Of a DNA stretch of 64,000 nt, positions 1-9,774 are shown in pieces. The notes below the pieces were generated by a model that worked only from the letters and a program-made list of their open reading frames with translations, did not search any database and was not told the DNA's origin. Position 1 is the first letter of the stretch. The number at the start of each line of letters is the position of its first letter. The position numbers and the translations under genes are program-made. This stretch comes from Cordylochernes scorpioides (taxonomy: Eukaryota; Arthropoda; Arachnida; Pseudoscorpiones; Chernetidae): contig CP092874.1 in NCBI GenBank assembly GCA_030710605.1, positions 21,739,880 through 21,803,879 on the forward strand. Reading direction: 5' to 3'.

Positions 1-4
1 ATTT

Positions 5-203
5 AGATTATATAAAAGGGCGTACCTGGATCTGTAAAGGAAAAAAAAAAACAATTTTTTTCTTAAAATATTTCGAGAGATTGCTCCCTCTTTATCAATT
101 TATTGCACAGTATTAATAAAGAGGGAGCAATCTCTCGAAATATTTTAAGAAAAAAAATTTTTTTTTTTCTTTACAGATCCAGGTACGCCCTTTTATATAA
201 TCT
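5..203. repeat. Near-perfect palindromic (fold-back) element
   Basis: Two arms of about 90 bp read the same on opposite strands (about 5-98 and 112-203) around a spacer of about 15-20 bp. The only clear differences are in the A/T runs. The length and tiny spacer fit a fold-back MITE; a transcript would form a long hairpin. I see no coding capacity. Confidence 0.85.
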
Positions 204-205
204 TA

Positions 206-680
206 ATTAATGGATCGCCTTTTGACTCAAACTGTTATAATTTAGTCATCTTATTCCAATATCATCACGCATATATTTATATTCATTATATATATAGGTG
301 TGTGTGTGTGTAACAATATACCACCATACATTTCACGACACCTTTTTAAATAGTTCCCCTTTTTCAATTAGTATGTTGTTACTTTTAACTATTTAATCAA
401 TTGTTTAATTATAATTCAAATTTTATATATACCAATTATCCCCTAACAATAATCCACTGGGTGTCTCTAACTTTGTAATATAATTCAATAAATTTAGGGT
501 TCCCAAAAGCAAAGAGACGCAGTTATGTTAGTAACGGATTTTGCTTACGTCACTTCCGACCTCCCACGAGGAATTGAACAATCTGCTGCGAGCAGGCTTG
601 CAGCTATTTAAGGCCAACGTCGTCTCAGTGATAAGGCTTTTTTTTTTGGACTGGCATATATACGACTAAAAATAGCGTGA
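206..680. other. Intergenic, nothing recognised
   Basis: AT-rich sequence with a short GT microsatellite near 300. Bases about 500-640 are richer in GC and hold a TTACGTCA motif and a TATTTAAGG box, so this could be an old promoter or LTR piece. No reading frame or repeat partner was recognised. Confidence 0.3.
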
Positions 681-1094
681 ATAATTAATTATAAAAAAAC
701 ACTTTTCAAAAAAAGCTTTTATTCAAAATGCACTAAAAATAACAAAATAAATATTTCTGAAGTATTGTTTTTTTTCTGAAGGTACCATTTAACACACAAA
801 TAACATAATAGACTTAGAAATAAAAGCGGTGGGGTACAATAATAATAAATTCGAGATCAATGTGATTTTATATGAAGCAAATGATTAGCAAGTTTATGCC
901 TTTCATTAAATTTATTCCTATTTGCTGCATAAATGATTATCACCCCCCACCGCTTTTATTTCTAAGTCTATTATTTTATTTGTTAAATGGTACCTTCAGA
1001 AAAAAAACAATACTTCAGAAATATTTATTTTGTTATTTTTACTGCATTTTAAATAAAAGCTTTTTTAAAAAAGTGTTTTTTTTTAAATTAATTT
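681..1094. repeat. Inverted-repeat MITE, arms about 150 bp
   Basis: The segment from about 681-838 is repeated in reverse complement at about 943-1094, with a spacer of about 100 bp. Shared blocks include a GGTACCATTTAA box and a run beginning AAATAAAAGCGGTGGGG. The short open frame inside is a by-product of the arm. Confidence 0.8.
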
Positions 1095-1116
1095 ATATAT
1101 ATATAGATAGACACAT

Positions 1117-1165
1117 GCGTCTATAATAGTTTCGAATTTTGATAACAGATGGCGCGCTAATGAAT
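1117..1165 (+). repeat. End fragment of the hammerhead-like MITE family
   Basis: This block (CGTCTATAATAGTTTCGAAT followed by a GATGGCGCGC box) matches the right terminal repeat of the element at 17167-17475 and flanks of the copy at 39148-39554. Only the terminus is present here. Confidence 0.6.
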
Positions 1166-1257
1166 CATAATATATGTATATGTAAAAAACAATAGAAAAA
1201 AAATAATAAAAAGGTCAGGTGTTGTATGTATATGTTGATTTTTAAAAATTACTATGA

Positions 1258-1303
1258 CACGCGGAAGGTCCCAGGTTCGAGCCCTGGCAGAAACACCTTT
1301 TTT
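1258..1303 (+). pseudogene. 3' half of a tRNA-like sequence
   Basis: A T-arm-like hairpin (CCCAGGTTCGAGCCCTGG) is followed by a short tail and a T-run that would stop Pol III. The D-arm and anticodon arm are missing, so the amino acid cannot be assigned. It is a relic or part of a SINE. Confidence 0.4.
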
Positions 1304-1379
1304 TTTTTCGCGATCATTTAATAATTATAACAAATATTAAAATATACCAATTTATAATAAATTTCATGAAAAAAACTAA

Positions 1380-1385
1380 TTTATT
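1380..1385 (-). terminator. Putative polyadenylation signal of RPB1
   Basis: AATAAA on the minus strand, about 90 nt past the RPB1 stop codon. Other AT-rich variants lie close by, so the exact signal in use is uncertain. Confidence 0.45.
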
Positions 1386-1474
1386 ATTATATAATCACAT
1401 AAATTACATAATATTATTTACATTATTTAAAAAATAATTCCGTAGAAATCGATCGTAGATTTATGCTCGTCTGT

Positions 1475-4400
1475 CTAGCATTCCCCATCGCTGGAGTCAT
1501 ATGAATCTTCGCTTTGGTTGAAGGAGTAGGAGGGACTAGAGGGGGTGTATTCTGGAGTGTTGGGGGTGTAGGAGGGGCTAGTGGGAGAATAGCGGGGGCT
1601 AGTCGACGAGTACGGGGAGCTAGTCGGCGAGTACGAGGGGCTTGTAGCCGAATAGGAGGGGCTAGTGGGAGAATAGCGGGGGCTAGTCGGCGAGTACGAT
1701 GGGCTTGTGGGTGAGTAGGAGGGGCTTGTGGGTGAGTAGGAGGGGCTTGTGGGTGAGTAGGAGGGGCTTGTGGGTGAGTAGGAGGGGCTTGTGGGTGAGT
1801 AGGAGGGGCTTGTGGGTGAGTAGGAGGGGCTTGTGGGTGAGTAGGAGGGGCTGGTAGCCGAGTACGAGGGGCTAGTGGGAGAATAGCGGGGGCTTGTAGC
1901 CGAGTACGAGGGGCTTGTGGGTGAGTATGAGGGGCTTGTGGGTGAGTATGAGGGGCTTGTGGGTGAGTATGAGGGGCTTATGGGTGAGTATGAGGGGCTT
2001 GTGGGCGAGTATGAGGGGCTTGTGGGTGAGTATGAGGGGCTTGTGGGTGAGTATGAGGGGCTTGTGGGCGAGTATGAGGGGCTTGTGGGTGAGTATGAGG
2101 GGCTTGTGGGTGAGTATGAAGGGCTTGTGGGTGAGTATGAAGGGCTTGTGGGTGAGTATGAAGGGCTTGTGGGCGAATAGCTTGGACTTTTGGCGGAATA
2201 TATAGGGCTTGTCATTGAATATCTAGGACTTTCAGGCCCATAGTTCGGGCTATTTGGACTTCTAGGCGAAAAGCATGAGCTATCTGAGAAACGGCTTGGG
2301 CTATCCGGACTGAATTGTGGGCTGCCAAAGGAATATTCACTTGAGTAATCAGGTGAAAAGGCACCTTCCGGGGAATAGATGGGGCTGAGGTATTCTGTTC
2401 CAAAGTTGGACTGGTTCTTGTTGAACCATTTCAGATTGGAAGATGAATCTTCGAAGTTTGCATTAGGTACATCTTTGAATATCTTCTCGACGTTATTGCT
2501 GAGGAGGCATTGGGATAAACCAGTTCCAATACGGCATTGTTTGCCTACCATGATGCATTCGGACACTCCCTTAAGGTAATCTACTTCTGCGTGGCAGGCA
2601 GCTTTCGTAAGGACATCCACAGATTCTTCGAAAGAGCATCGCATAAGTGGTCCATTGTCACGTCGGTTGATGCCATGACGTGTGATTGCCATCAGATGTC
2701 CTTTAGCTGTCATGACATCACAGAGAAGAGCAAGATGACGTGAGTTGACGTAGGATCCATCGAAGGAAATCAAGTTGTTAATTTCCTTCTCAATATTCTT
2801 CCGTACAGCTTCAATGCCAAGAACCTCAAAGGTTTCGTAGATGTCATTGGAGTATGTTCTGACAGAATCGACATCTCGGAGGGCCAGGACTTGCTGAAGT
2901 CCATTTCCATCGGTTTCCAATACCCATTCTTGGACTTTCTTCATCTCCCCATTCTCAGCGATAATGGTCCTCTTCTTGCTATCATCGTTAGGTAGTTGCA
3001 TGTAGACCCTTGAAATTGATGGAATTCCTTGAATGGTCATATCGTTGAGCATTGAATTTTCAATATGTTTCAGAAAGATTTGATCTTCCACTTCATAATT
3101 TTCGTCTTCAGCTACAGATCTTAGACGTAAAACCAGTTGTTCACTATTATCATCTGAGAAGACGCAATTCAGGTCATCTCCAAATTCTTTGTTAATTGCT
3201 TCTGCTATCATTTCCATTGAAACCTTATAGGCGACCATATTTTTGCGATTCATCACAAAACGCAAAATCCAAGGTGAAAGAGGCCTAGAATTGTCGTCAG
3301 GTAATTCGTTGTAGAGATCTACAAGTTCCTGATCTTCTGGAATGACAGTCTTTGTCGTATCAGGATCATACCAGACATTAGAACACTGAACAAATTTTTT
3401 CATTGTGACGTGTTCCATGCGGCAAGCTATTTCCTTGGCAATCTCAGCATTCGTAGCTGCTTCTCCAGTCAGGTAGATGGTCAATGAAGGAGTCTTTGGA
3501 TTCTTGGAAAGGTTGAGAATCTCGTTGAGACGGGGTACACCAAGAGTTACATTCTTAGCTGAAACTCCGGCATAGTGGAAAGTGTTTAGAGTCATCTGGG
3601 TAGCTGGTTCACCCAATGACTGAGCAGCTATCATCCCGACCATCTCTCCTGGATTAACCAAACTTCTTTGGTATCGTTCCTCAATTTCTTCAAGAACCCA
3701 ATTAAATGATTCTCTATTGAGACGATATTCTTCGGTAACCTTCTTGGAGCAAAAGGTCGAGCGGATTAATCCATGGAGAAGAATATTTGGTTTGGTTTCG
3801 ATACCATTATCTTCTTCCATATTTAGAACACTTATTAGATCTTCTACTTCTTTTGTCACTATTCTAGGAGTCAAGTCTGTGGTGTCCGTTCTGGGATCGA
3901 TTTTGTATGTGTGCTGAGCTTGTTTGATCAATTTCTGTAGGTTGCATGGAAGAACGACCTTGCTTTCTCCTGAAGGGAAAATGGATCTTAAGGTTTCACG
4001 ATCTTTCTTCAGCCTTTCCCATTCATTCATCACAGCTGTGACAGTCTCCTCGCTTTTCATCTCTTCCAGTGCCTCATAGGAGAAGATGTTCTTAATTTTA
4101 TCTTCATTTTTGATATCAAACTTGAACTTATTTTCAAAAGCTTTATCAGAAGGAGTAATAATAGGAATGGTTTGGGATTCCATAAATGCTCCATCCATTC
4201 CATCTTCACCATAAGCAAATTGTAAAACTTCATCACTGCTATTACGTACTGTCCCATCGTACTCTACCATTAGATCTTCCATGGCTTTGACCAGACGTCT
4301 CTGGATGTAGCCAGTTTCAGCGGTCTTCACTGCCGTGTCTATGATACCCTCACGGCCTGCCATGGTATGAAAGTAAAATTCGATAACATTTAATCCGTCG

Positions 4401-6832
4401 TGGTAGGAATCTTCAACAAAACCCCTGCTCAAATAACTATAATCACATTTAGTGAAGCATGCTAAAGTTCTTTTATGGTATCCATCTGGGACCCGTTTCC
4501 CCCCAATACCTTGCTGTCCTACGCAAGCCATAATTTGTGAAATATTGATCTTGGATCCCTTCGATCCTGAGTCAACCATTTTCTTAAAATTGTTGAAATG
4601 CGTTAGAGATTTTTCAGCTAAGGAGCCCGTCTTATCTCGAACGGTATTCAAAGTTTTGCTGACCTGCGATTCGAATGTATTAAACATGCTATTTCCAGGG
4701 AGAAGTTCAAGAGTCCCTTTGAGAGATTTATCCCAAAATTCCATAACTTCTACTTTGGCTTCCTCGATCTCATTTTTTATCTTGATTACGGTATCTTCTT
4801 CGGCGACTGTGTCTGAATAGCTTAGAGTAAGGCTAACTTCAACAAGCCAGTTATTTACAATTAATTGGAGGTTGTTATAAAAGGCTGCTGTTCTACTAGG
4901 ACCAACTTCCATAAATAATAGATGCATTAATGAACCTTCTGATGTTCCAACAATTTTCTTGCAAATGATGCCTGAGATTAGTACTCCATTTTGGATGATT
5001 ACTCTTGTATCACCTGGAGTGATCCATTTATATGGGCCAGTATCTTCAGCACTATCATGAGCACTATGTTTACGATCCAAGTTAATATTTTCGTTGAGGA
5101 GTATACTGAAAAGTTGTTTTCCAGTCCATAGAGGTTTAGGTTTGATAATGGTTGGCGGAGGAATTACGCCATCCCAATCATTACTTTGAAATAAGATTCT
5201 CATCAATTCTCCTTTCTCGATGAAGACGTCTCTTCTGGTCATCATGAAAACAGCAGTGAGTGTGTCCTGGACGATTCCCATGCAAGGTTTGTTAGCCTGA
5301 GGGGCAACGATTTGAGTGGGAACTAGGGAAAGCTGCTCCACTTCAACCCGAGTGGCTGGGTCTTGGGGAACATGAAGGTTCATCTCATCTCCATCAAAAT
5401 CGGCGTTGTAGGGCGTGGTGCAACTAAGATTCATCCGGAAGGTTGAAAAGGGAAGAATTCGGACTTTATGAGCCATCATGGACATCTTGTGCAAAGATGG
5501 CTGTCGATTGAACACCACCACGTCACCGTTTATCAAACATCTTTCCACGATGTCACCTGTCATCAGGACAAGATCGGAAGAATTCTTATTCATGTGAAGA
5601 TTTATCCGTTGTCCATTTTCTCTTATAATGGCGCTTGCTCCTGGAAGTTGGAAGGGTCCGTTTTCTACCAGACTTTGCAGCCATTCAATGTTGTACTTGT
5701 GAACAGTTTCTGGAATGGTGAGGGTTTTTGCAATTGAAATGGGAACACCAACTTCATCAATTCTCAAATTGGGGTCTGGAGAGATGACTGTACGTGCAGA
5801 GTGATTAACACGTTTACCCATGAGATTGGTTCTAATCCTTCCTTCTTTTCCTTTAATACGATCTGCAATGGATTTAATTTTACGTCCATTTTTCGTTATC
5901 GCTTCTGGTAGTCCAGGAACATTACTTTGCATCATGGTAGCTACGTGGTATTGAAGGGCATTTATCTTTTCTCTAACAATAAAGTTAGGAATTTGTTGAT
6001 TAATTACTCGTTCAACTTCTTTGTTAGCCTTTATGATATCACGTAATTTCAAGGTAATATCATCATGGCCTAACTTATCGCTGTTTCCACATTTAACTGC
6101 TGGCCTAACTGAATGAGGGGCAACTGGAATTACCTTCAGAATCATCCATTCTGGTCGAGAAAATGTGGTGTTCATGCCAACAGCTTCGATTACTGTATCT
6201 GACATTTTGCTAAAGATTTCCAGTATCATTGATGCTGAAATATACATTTTGTTCATTTCATCTTCACAGTTAGGTTTCTTCCATTCAGCGATGAACTCCA
6301 TTTGCTTTGTCTTGATGCTTGGTTGATTCTTTCCGCATCCGAGGGAATTCTCAATCAGATTCCCCTTATCATCTATGCTCAATTCGCATTTCTTGACTTT
6401 AGAACAGAGTTCATGAAGTTGTTGAAGGCGGTTTTGGCCTTTGAATCTCTCCATGATGGTTTGAATTTTTGCATTCTCCGGTTTAATAAGTAAAGTGGAG
6501 CAGTAGAAGCAAATGCATTGGAGGATTTTGTGAACTGTGCCAATACATCCAGGGTGGAAAATAGGCACAGAAAGTTCAATATGGCCGAAATGTCCAACAC
6601 ATTCTCTATGCTTCTGACGGCAGGTCGAACAAAGCTCTCCAACAGATATTGAACCTTGTCTGGGATCCATTAATCCACCAGGAATTGGTTTTCCATTTTC
6701 TATGAATCCTGGATTTGTAATGGCAACCACAGATATGGCTTTTATTTGTTCTGGGCTTAGCAGAGAAAATTGAATACTTGTAACATCGCTTTCTCTCATT
6801 TGAATTTTCTTGATAGGTTTTTGCATTTCCAT
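1475..6832 (-). CDS. RPB1: RNA polymerase II largest subunit (RPB1), single exon
   Basis: Catalytic subunit of nuclear RNA polymerase II. The 1785-residue frame has no stop or intron. Visible landmarks in order: GGLMDPRQG and the clamp zinc-binding cysteines with HFGH; the Mg-binding loop NADFDGDEMN with Asp478, 480 and 482; the bridge-helix and funnel region (GSKGSKINISQ, then GREGIIDTAVKTAETGYIQR); the trigger-loop block (QSLGEPATQMTLNTFHYAGV); the C-terminal body (TRHGINRRDNGPLMRCSFEE); then about 35 YSPTSPS-type heptads and an acidic tip. Animal RPB1 is usually 1,850-1,970 residues and highly conserved. This copy keeps every catalytic motif but differs at many ordinary positions, so it is a divergent functional gene or a diverged intronless paralogue. 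The start is the first ATG of the frame. Context: ABCA exons begin 16 kb to the right on the other strand. Confidence 0.97.
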   Translation of the reverse strand: MEMQKPIKKIQMRESDVTSIQFSLLSPEQIKAISVVAITNPGFIENGKPIPGGLMDPRQGSISVGELCSTCRQKHRECVGHFGHIELSVPIFHPGCIGTVHKILQCICFYCSTLLIKPENAKIQTIMERFKGQNRLQQLHELCSKVKKCELSIDDKGNLIENSLGCGKNQPSIKTKQMEFIAEWKKPNCEDEMNKMYISASMILEIFSKMSDTVIEAVGMNTTFSRPEWMILKVIPVAPHSVRPAVKCGNSDKLGHDDITLKLRDIIKANKEVERVINQQIPNFIVREKINALQYHVATMMQSNVPGLPEAITKNGRKIKSIADRIKGKEGRIRTNLMGKRVNHSARTVISPDPNLRIDEVGVPISIAKTLTIPETVHKYNIEWLQSLVENGPFQLPGASAIIRENGQRINLHMNKNSSDLVLMTGDIVERCLINGDVVVFNRQPSLHKMSMMAHKVRILPFSTFRMNLSCTTPYNADFDGDEMNLHVPQDPATRVEVEQLSLVPTQIVAPQANKPCMGIVQDTLTAVFMMTRRDVFIEKGELMRILFQSNDWDGVIPPPTIIKPKPLWTGKQLFSILLNENINLDRKHSAHDSAEDTGPYKWITPGDTRVIIQNGVLISGIICKKIVGTSEGSLMHLLFMEVGPSRTAAFYNNLQLIVNNWLVEVSLTLSYSDTVAEEDTVIKIKNEIEEAKVEVMEFWDKSLKGTLELLPGNSMFNTFESQVSKTLNTVRDKTGSLAEKSLTHFNNFKKMVDSGSKGSKINISQIMACVGQQGIGGKRVPDGYHKRTLACFTKCDYSYLSRGFVEDSYHDGLNVIEFYFHTMAGREGIIDTAVKTAETGYIQRRLVKAMEDLMVEYDGTVRNSSDEVLQFAYGEDGMDGAFMESQTIPIITPSDKAFENKFKFDIKNEDKIKNIFSYEALEEMKSEETVTAVMNEWERLKKDRETLRSIFPSGESKVVLPCNLQKLIKQAQHTYKIDPRTDTTDLTPRIVTKEVEDLISVLNMEEDNGIETKPNILLHGLIRSTFCSKKVTEEYRLNRESFNWVLEEIEERYQRSLVNPGEMVGMIAAQSLGEPATQMTLNTFHYAGVSAKNVTLGVPRLNEILNLSKNPKTPSLTIYLTGEAATNAEIAKEIACRMEHVTMKKFVQCSNVWYDPDTTKTVIPEDQELVDLYNELPDDNSRPLSPWILRFVMNRKNMVAYKVSMEMIAEAINKEFGDDLNCVFSDDNSEQLVLRLRSVAEDENYEVEDQIFLKHIENSMLNDMTIQGIPSISRVYMQLPNDDSKKRTIIAENGEMKKVQEWVLETDGNGLQQVLALRDVDSVRTYSNDIYETFEVLGIEAVRKNIEKEINNLISFDGSYVNSRHLALLCDVMTAKGHLMAITRHGINRRDNGPLMRCSFEESVDVLTKAACHAEVDYLKGVSECIMVGKQCRIGTGLSQCLLSNNVEKIFKDVPNANFEDSSSNLKWFNKNQSNFGTEYLSPIYSPEGAFSPDYSSEYSFGSPQFSPDSPSRFSDSSCFSPRSPNSPNYGPESPRYSMTSPIYSAKSPSYSPTSPSYSPTSPSYSPTSPSYSPTSPSYSPTSPSYSPTSPSYSPTSPSYSPTSPSYSPTSPSYSPISPSYSPTSPSYSPTSPSYSPTSPSYSATSPRYSPTSPSYSATSPSYSPTSPSYSPTSPSYSPTSPSYSPTSPSYSPTSPSYSPTSPSYSPTSPSYSPTSPRYSPTSPSYSATSPSYSPTSSPYSSTSPRYSPTSPSYTPNTPEYTPSSPSYSFNQSEDSYDSSDGEC
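1545..2200 (-). repeat. CTD heptad-coding tandem repeat (21-bp units)
   Basis: About 30 tandem 21-bp units encode the heptads of the RPB1 tail. Two blocks are nearly uniform at the DNA level. About 1700-1850 uses TCC before the Tyr codon, and about 1915-2180 uses TCA; a more varied stretch between them includes YSATSPR units. The block structure suggests recent unit duplication or conversion. Long open frames on the plus strand here are a by-product of the repeat. Confidence 0.9.
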
Positions 6833-6849
6833 TTTTTATAAGTTTAGAT

Positions 6850-7360
6850 ATATTTTTTAGTTATTTTCTTAAATAATTATATTTTAAAATATCTCAAACG
6901 AGAGAAAAGAGATAGCAAGAGAAACAAATAATGATAAATAAATAGTGAATATATTTATATATTCATTATTTTTAAATCTGTTTTTTTTATAATTACAATA
7001 AATATATTTATTTTCAAAATAATTTTAAAGTAAATATACTATTTTAAGAGCGCGCGCATTAAATGCATTAATTTTCCCCATTATATTACATTTGGCTAAT
7101 TGATAATTTATAGAAAAAAATAATAATATGCATGTTGCACACACAATAATAATTTAAATATAGAATTTCGTGAAATATATTCCAATAGATGGTTCTAGTT
7201 CAAATTACCTCATTTTTTTTCGTTTAAAATATTTATTTACTGTTGTGGGTCGGTGATGCAAAAAGAACAGCCAAAAGAAATGATTTATGAATATAAGATT
7301 ATTATTTAATATAAGGATATATGAGGATATATATGATGACACAGCAGTAAAAACAAAGGC
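6850..7360. other. AT-rich RPB1 upstream region
   Basis: Mostly A/T with short runs and one GCGCGCGC stretch near 7050. It would be the 5' UTR or proximal upstream sequence of RPB1. No gene or repeat was recognised. Confidence 0.4.
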
Positions 7361-7369
7361 AGGCTTAAG

Positions 7370-7425
7370 ACTATATACAAGATGACGCACGGCAGAAGGG
7401 GAGGGGCGTTCCCATTGGTCAGTCA
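7370..7425 (-). promoter_or_regulatory. Promoter-like block pointing at RPB1
   Basis: On the minus strand the order is a CCAAT box (GACCAATGGG), a GC-box-like GCCCCTCCCC, a TGCGTCATC element and a TATATA box, within about 50 bp. It lies about 540 bp upstream of the RPB1 start codon and points towards it. The spacing suits a Pol II promoter, but an old LTR promoter is equally possible. Confidence 0.3.
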
Positions 7426-7619
7426 TTTCCATGCAGCGCCGCCAAGCGGTGCCCGTGTCCACGCTTCTCTCATCATTTACATTGCATAGATGATAAGGCT
7501 TATTTTGTATAATAAAATTATACATGTATATATTTTAGGTTTAAGTAATTTTTGTGATTTGATATATAGTAATATTTTACAGTAGAAAATTACTTCAAAT
7601 AAAATATCTAAACTTGATG

Positions 7620-7800
7620 CAATAGTACGTCATCTGCTATTAAAAATGTAAACTATTTATAACGCATGTTTCTTTTTTAAATAAAGCAATTTTACTACTG
7701 TCATTACTACAAAGAAAAAAATGTATAACGAAACCGCTGGGAGGGTTTGCCACTGATGAGCCATGTGCTCTCCTATTAATTCTATCATTACAGTATATAT
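7620..7800 (+). repeat. Hammerhead-like MITE family, degraded copy A
   Basis: Contains CGAAACCGCTGGGAGGG and CACTGATGAGCC, the downstream half of the conserved core, flanked by remnants of the terminal repeat. The upstream substrate-like strand is lost. Confidence 0.6.
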
Positions 7801-7859
7801 AATATATATATATATATATGATAATTTAAACCAACAACCCTATATATAATACTTATAAC

Positions 7860-8240
7860 AAGATTATGTTGTATATAGAAACATATCTATAAATAATTAT
7901 ACGCATAATTGACATGTGTCCTTGCATCACCATATATAATGTACTGAGGATGAATAAATAAAACTATATAATAGATTAAAAGCTGAGTTAAAAGCAAGAT
8001 TGAGAGAATCACAAAGTAACTTCTAAAGATAGATTGTTAGCCGACAGGTAGGCGCCAGTCTCGAGTAACAGCGACACGTGCCGTGTCTCGAGTAGCAGCG
8101 ACACGTGCCGTGATGCAATTCTCTTTGTCGGAGAGGTAGTATAAAAGGCAGGTTAGCGACAGTTAGTCAGTTGCAGTAAGTCTTCCGGTCAGCGTCACCC
8201 CTTGTCGTCTCCAGGGACCAACTCATCGACCATGTAAAAC
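7860..8240 (+). promoter_or_regulatory. Promoter with duplicated E-boxes and TATA box, probably from an LTR
   Basis: Two direct 26-bp repeats (8060-8085 and 8087-8112) each carry the E-box CACGTG. A TATAAAAG box follows at 8140, then an initiator-like TCAGTTGCAGT about 28 bp further on and a CGGTCAGCG box. No substantial reading frame follows, so this looks like the promoter of a dead element, perhaps a solo LTR whose ends I could not fix. Confidence 0.4.
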
Positions 8241-8582
8241 AGTAAGGAATCTTCTATCTCCATCTTTGCTTTTGGCTCGACTTTTTATCTATTCAAGAAA
8301 TTTTCCTTCGACAACTGTGTCGCTTCGTTTTGTGTGTGTGTCCTTACCACCCATCGCTCAACAACTACGACTGCTTCTAGCCAATATGCCACACTGCATT
8401 CATTCAACAGCATAAACTACTACTACATTTCAACATTATTACAGAGAGTCGACAGGATTCTACAACAGGCTTACCAAACCCCAACGTATTATTACATATA
8501 TATAATTATCTTTTTTTTTAATAGTGCAAATTGTCTTAAAACGTTGTTTTTCTTTTAACTTGTCGAATAATATTATTACGGC

Positions 8583-9566
8583 GAATACATAAAACAATTA
8601 CTTTATACATAATACAAAGACATTATACATAACGGCGAATAATATTGGTACTTCATTTTTTGCAAGTGTTTACGGGGGGGGGGGGGAGGGGACGGTTTGG
8701 GACGGTTGGTTTTCGACCGCTACGACCAGGGATTGAATCCCGCACATTGGGAACTTTGTTATAATTTTTAATAATCTATATATATAAAAATGAATGTATG
8801 TGTGTCTGTTTGTCCTTTATGCCTGACCAAACCACTCATTGGAACGCCATGAAACTTTGGGAAGTTATTTAGTATAGTACTGGGAAGGTTACTAGCAAAT
8901 AAAATTTTTGAAATAACTTTTCGCCTAAAAATAATCAAGATAAATATTCTAATTTATCTGTTATAATTCAACAATCTGCTCTAAATATTATCATGATGAT
9001 ACGATGATTTTGTAATGTAGAAAATTAGGAAAGACAAAATTCAGGATGACACGGCAATTTATTTGAGACAAGAATAATGATACAATTCCAAGGCAAGATA
9101 CTATTTCTTTAACTTCCAATTACGGAGGGAACCAATTAATATTGATTTTATTCAACTTATCGAGTATTTTTCAAGGGACCGGGAAAAAATGTTCACTTTA
9201 TCGAGAGATTCGTTAGACAAACCTTTACTCGGGTAAAACCCGGGCGAAGCCGGGTACGTCCATACAAGAATAATGATACAATTCCAAGGCAAGATACTAT
9301 TCCTTTAACTTCCAATTACCGAGGGAACCAATTAATATTGATTTTATTCAACTTATCGAGTATTTTTCAAGGGACCGGGAAAAAATGTTCACTTTATCGA
9401 GAGATTCGTTAGACAAACCTTTACTCGGGTAAAACCCGGGCGAAGCCGGGTACGTCCGCTAGTAATACATAAAACAATTACTTTATACATAATACAAAAA
9501 CATTATACATAACGGCGAATAATATTGGTATTTCATTTTTTGCAAGTGTTTACGGGGGGGGGGGGG
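8583..9566 (+). repeat. Direct repeat of about 100 bp flanking a Helitron-like copy
   Basis: The sequence at 8583-8692 recurs at about 9465-9566 with few changes. Both copies end in the string AAGTGTTTACG and a long G-run (13 and 15 G). The Helitron-like element lies between them. Confidence 0.7.
8775..9462 (+). mobile_element. Non-autonomous Helitron-like element, family A, with two 3' ends
   Basis: Starts TCTATATATATAAAAATG after an A and ends in a GC hairpin (CCCGGGCGAAGCCGGG), CGCTAG and then T, as Helitrons do (5' TC, 3' hairpin plus CTRR, insertion between A and T). The last roughly 195 bp are present twice in tandem (about 9068-9263 and 9264-9462), each ending in its own hairpin; only the second has the full CTAG end. 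No coding capacity. Confidence 0.75.
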
Positions 9567-9762
9567 GGAGTCTGACCACATCTCCCTGCGGTCCCCCTGG
9601 ACCCTTGGAATATTTTCGACCAAATTCTGGTTCGTTTCCAAGGTGACTAACGTGGCAACGGCACCCATTTTCCAATGAAGAGCAAAATAGTGGATATTGC
9701 TGCTGCTGTGATGGAGATGCATGGAGATATCTGAGACTCTTCTTTGGACACGACAACAACAA
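9555..9762 (+). mobile_element. 5'-truncated retroposon with CAA tail and 12-bp target duplication
   Basis: Flanked by direct copies of CAAGTGTTTACG (9543-9554 and 9763-9774). The insert begins with a G-run and ends in a CAACAACAACAA tail, the pattern of target-primed reverse transcription. Its last 80 bp match the unit of the 23340-25300 minisatellite. Confidence 0.65.
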
Positions 9763-9774
9763 CAAGTGTTTACG

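Noticed and set aside
1514..2205. Plus-strand Gly/Val/Arg-rich open frames
   Set aside because: Antisense shadow of the 21-bp RPB1 heptad repeats; any period divisible by 3 gives open frames on both strands.
7205..7525. 106-codon minus-strand frame upstream of RPB1
   Set aside because: Composition is that of translated AT-rich DNA and it overlaps the promoter-like block.
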